A stretch of DNA of 64,000 bases from AP-15 sp963724435 (GTDB lineage: Bacteria > Pseudomonadota > Alphaproteobacteria > ATCC43930 > CGMCC-115725), in the NCBI GenBank assembly GCA_963724435.1, contig CAVRUN010000014.1, forward strand, positions 184,873 through 248,872, given 5' to 3'. The position numbers were made by a program, and so were the translations under genes. The notes beneath the pieces were generated by a model, which saw only the letters and a program-made list of their open reading frames with translations, did no database searches and had not been told where the DNA came from. Positions 62,166-64,000 of this stretch are shown here, one piece after another (within the stretch, counting starts at the first letter, position 1; every line of letters begins with the position of its first letter).

Positions 62166-62510
62166 TTATTGTCGGGAACTGCGGTTCGGCGCGGACGAAC
62201 CCTCGCTAAAGCTCGCGATACAAGAGGCATGCAGCTCCGGATCATTGATCGGACCGCATTCCTTTTTGACTCGACTGGCACGGTAGCGGCTGTTCGAGTG
62301 CACCACCGCATCATACCGCTGGCTGTCTCGTATGTTCTGGCGCGTCGACCAAGAGCCCGAACTGTCCTGCGAATTTACCTGTGGACCATTAGTCACCACC
62401 TCGGCGCCGTTCGCGTTCATCTCGGCCCGAGCGGTTGGCATAACCGCAATCGCCGTCAGGAATGCGGCCGAGAAAGCCAAACTAGTTATCAGCTTATGCT
62501 TTGTTTGCAT
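62166..62510 (-). CDS. Small exported hypothetical protein
   Basis: 114 residues from the ATG at 62510, with GGAGAT upstream. The signal peptide is clear: basic start MQTKHK, hydrophobic LITSLAFSAAFLTAIAV, cleavage after PTARA. The mature part is polar, with two Cys (KKECGPINDPELHASC) that could form a disulfide in the periplasm. No family is recognised. An ATG at 62552 would place 14 more residues before the signal. Confidence 0.62.
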   Translation of the reverse strand: MQTKHKLITSLAFSAAFLTAIAVMPTARAEMNANGAEVVTNGPQVNSQDSSGSWSTRQNIRDSQRYDAVVHSNSRYRASRVKKECGPINDPELHASCIASFSEGSSAPNRSSRQ

Positions 62511-62915
62511 GTAAGTTGTATCTCCGGTAATTGCGGCAGTGAATGATTTCAATGAACCGCCTTCTGGATAATTTCATGACATGTCGGGCGAGACGTCCGA
62601 TAGGTTCGGAAACTACTCAGATCGAGCTTCTTAGGCGCCTTCCATCCGGATCAGGCGCGCTGACCGTGATCGTCAGGTTCCAACGTTCTAAAAAGTCGCG
62701 GCCCCACCCCTGCAAAGGAAGGGCTGCAGCCCTTATTTCGGGTTAACCAACCGTTTTCCGCGTTTATCATCACTGCCGCATTGCCCTGGTTCGGGCAGAT
62801 TCCAGTTTCTGCTGCCGCCGCCGGTGCATCCGATTTCCCAACGGCAGCTTCTTCCAGCCAACGCTTCTCATATAAAGCAAGACGCTCTTCCGCTTCGTTT
62901 CTGGTCGCCTCGTGA

Positions 62916-63185
62916 TTAGCGCCAGCTCTCCTCCAGATCTTTGTCTTCCGCTCTGCGTGCAAGGCGGTCGTGATACGCAATTATCCGGAGCAGGGATGCC
63001 ACGGCTTCCTTTGGCTGCTCATCGATGAAGTGCAAGTACTCCTCCCTGTAAAACCGCTGCTGTACTCTTTTGGGAAGAGAGATCGAAATCTTATGGCGAA
63101 GGCGCTTTCGTATTGGCTTTATCGCCAGTATTTCTTTGCGGTTGACCGCCGCTGGGGTGCATCCAAACAGCCGCGATATAGCCAA
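62916..63185 (-). CDS. Possible small hypothetical protein
   Basis: The last 55 residues look protein-like (RVQQRFYREEYLHFIDEQPK, EAVASLLRIIAYHDRLARRA), but the first 30 overlap the end of the next minus-strand gene in another frame. A TTG near 63027 follows GGGAGGAG with good spacing and may be the true start of a 37-residue peptide. A second frame after the stop (NHEATRNEAEERLALYEKRW) also looks coding, so a frameshift may have split a longer gene here. Low confidence either way. Confidence 0.3.
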   Translation of the reverse strand: MAISRLFGCTPAAVNRKEILAIKPIRKRLRHKISISLPKRVQQRFYREEYLHFIDEQPKEAVASLLRIIAYHDRLARRAEDKDLEESWR

Positions 63186-63525
63186 GCGCGAAGCCCGCCA
63201 TAACCGCCATCAATGGCTGTCTGTGGATCTGCCGGGAAACGGAACTGGTCGCGCGACGACCCGTATCTACGACATCTTCCGCCTTGGCGCCCGCTTGCGA
63301 CCAAGCTCGCTGCGCCGTTTCACCTGCATCGCCCAGTAATTTCGCCGCCTGATTGGCCGCTGCCGTAGTGGCTGCGGTAGCGTCCGAAACTATTTTTTGG
63401 GCGTGCCCTGCCACTGCGGCGGTGGCCACCGTGGCACTCTGCACCCCCTCGCTGATTGCCTCCCCGACCTTTGTCACGCGCGCCTCCATGCTTATCGCAT
63501 TGTTCGACCAGGTATCGTTCATCAT
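63091..63525 (-). CDS. DUF883-like membrane-anchored helical protein
   Basis: 144 residues. A long Ala-rich helix (GEAISEGVQSATVATAAVAG, then TTAAANQAAKLLGDAGETAQ) is followed by SVSRQIHRQPLMAVMAGFAL and GYIAAVWM, a single C-terminal membrane segment. The plan is that of ElaB/YqjD-type (DUF883) inner-membrane proteins, which in Escherichia coli associate with ribosomes in stationary phase. Here that role is only inferred. GGAGAAAG precedes the ATG. A broken relative lies at 54965-55150. Confidence 0.7.
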   Translation of the reverse strand: MMNDTWSNNAISMEARVTKVGEAISEGVQSATVATAAVAGHAQKIVSDATAATTAAANQAAKLLGDAGETAQRAWSQAGAKAEDVVDTGRRATSSVSRQIHRQPLMAVMAGFALGYIAAVWMHPSGGQPQRNTGDKANTKAPSP

Positions 63526-63585
63526 CTTTCTCCGTCTGACGCCCTGCTGCCTGCAAACCTCTACCCTCGCAGCTCCCGCAGAGGA

Positions 63586-63978
63586 TCAGCCCGTAGCGTA
63601 TTTAAACTCCGGCAGAAGCTTGAGCCCTTCCTTGGTGCCCCCCGGTAGGCTCACCTTGTTGCCGGTAAACTTGAGCGTGTCGTACGGCACGACAACCAAA
63701 TGAGTGTTCATGCCCAGAAAGCCGCCGATCGACAGCACCGCATACGGTCGCTTGCCGTCGCGGCTAACGAGGAGGTCGTCGATCTTGCCGATAGTCTCGT
63801 TGGCATCATTGACAACGCTGCTGCCAACGACCTGGGACGAGCGATAGCCAGCCGACAGCTTCTGCACGTCGACCTTGACCAGTTCCACCGTTTGCGGCGT
63901 GCCTTGCGCTCCGGCGCCGCCGGAGAGAAGGGCGACACTGATCATTGCGGCACTGGCGAGAAGCATCGATTTATTCAT
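63586..63978 (-). CDS. Secreted PRC-barrel domain protein
   Basis: 130 residues. A signal peptide (MNKSMLLASAAMISVALLSG, cleavage after AGA-Q) is followed by a PRC-barrel beta domain: VVGSSVVNDANETIGKIDDL, then YAVLSIGGFLGMNTHLVVVP. These small barrels bind proteins or lipids in the envelope and are common in alphaproteobacteria, often as stress-induced genes. The substrate or partner is unknown. The ATG is near the right edge, so its promoter is outside the window. Confidence 0.85.
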   Translation of the reverse strand: MNKSMLLASAAMISVALLSGGAGAQGTPQTVELVKVDVQKLSAGYRSSQVVGSSVVNDANETIGKIDDLLVSRDGKRPYAVLSIGGFLGMNTHLVVVPYDTLKFTGNKVSLPGGTKEGLKLLPEFKYATG

Positions 63979-64000
63979 AATATATTTCCTCGGTATGTTG

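Noticed and set aside
61964..62314. 116-residue minus-strand frame
   Set aside because: It overlaps the exported protein gene, and its composition is Arg/Pro-rich without a pattern or ribosome binding site.
1..64000. CRISPR array or rRNA operon
   Set aside because: No regularly spaced direct repeats with unique spacers and no rRNA-like sequence were seen in reading the window.

Overview
The window is GC-rich (above 60 percent by eye) and almost certainly from an alphaproteobacterium. The evidence is the three-gene transhydrogenase pntAA-pntAB-pntB, a cytochrome c maturation (ccm) operon, sucAB, and small families typical of that class (DUF4167, DUF6481, zf-CHCC, DUF6961). Rhodospirillales or Hyphomicrobiales are the best guesses; no rRNA is present to decide.

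Layout. 0-16.6 kb is mostly housekeeping: the start of a peptide deformylase gene at the left edge, rpsU, the transhydrogenase operon, an ECF sigma/anti-sigma pair followed by a two-component system, an aconitase of mitochondrial type, an SDR, a MATE pump, a secreted c-type-haem protein gene broken by two lesions, and a flavin amine oxidase. 17-26 kb is disturbed: an IS481-family transposase, an amidohydrolase, a complete IS3-family element with terminal inverted repeats and a frameshift signal, then a graveyard of galactose and polysaccharide genes (galactokinase, GH2 glycosidase, UDP-galactopyranose mutase/RmlD chimera, frameshifted glycosyltransferase). 26-49.6 kb is again mostly intact metabolism: a TPR/beta-barrel protein, an adenylate-forming ligase, ccmABCDE plus ccmG, sucB and sucA, two aldo/keto reductases, a fused double CoA-transferase, a VOC protein, a frameshifted RibD-like reductase, dinB, and a GMC oxidoreductase with its small subunit. 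A 3' fragment of tRNA-Glu lies at 48.5 kb.

49.6-64 kb is accessory in character. It holds Kup, a DUF4167 protein, a phage-like remnant, the tail of a decayed tyrosine integrase, a proteasome-like Ntn hydrolase with the Thr1/Asp17/Lys33 triad, an AT-richer ClpS-like adaptor, a tandem NIPSNAP protein, an orphan HicB with a tandem repeat in front of it, an AI-2E transporter with a long C-terminal extension, and several small, secreted or membrane-anchored proteins.

How the genes work together: PntAA/AB/B, aconitase and SucAB serve NADPH supply and the TCA cycle. CcmABCDE/G deliver haem and reductant for c-type cytochromes, but ccmF and ccmH are not here. The sigma/anti-sigma pair and the two-component pair form two adjacent envelope-sensing modules. 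The most interesting candidates are the proteasome-like gene with a nearby ClpS-like gene, the four-hairpin leader in front of ccmA, and the repeat-bearing hicB promoter region.
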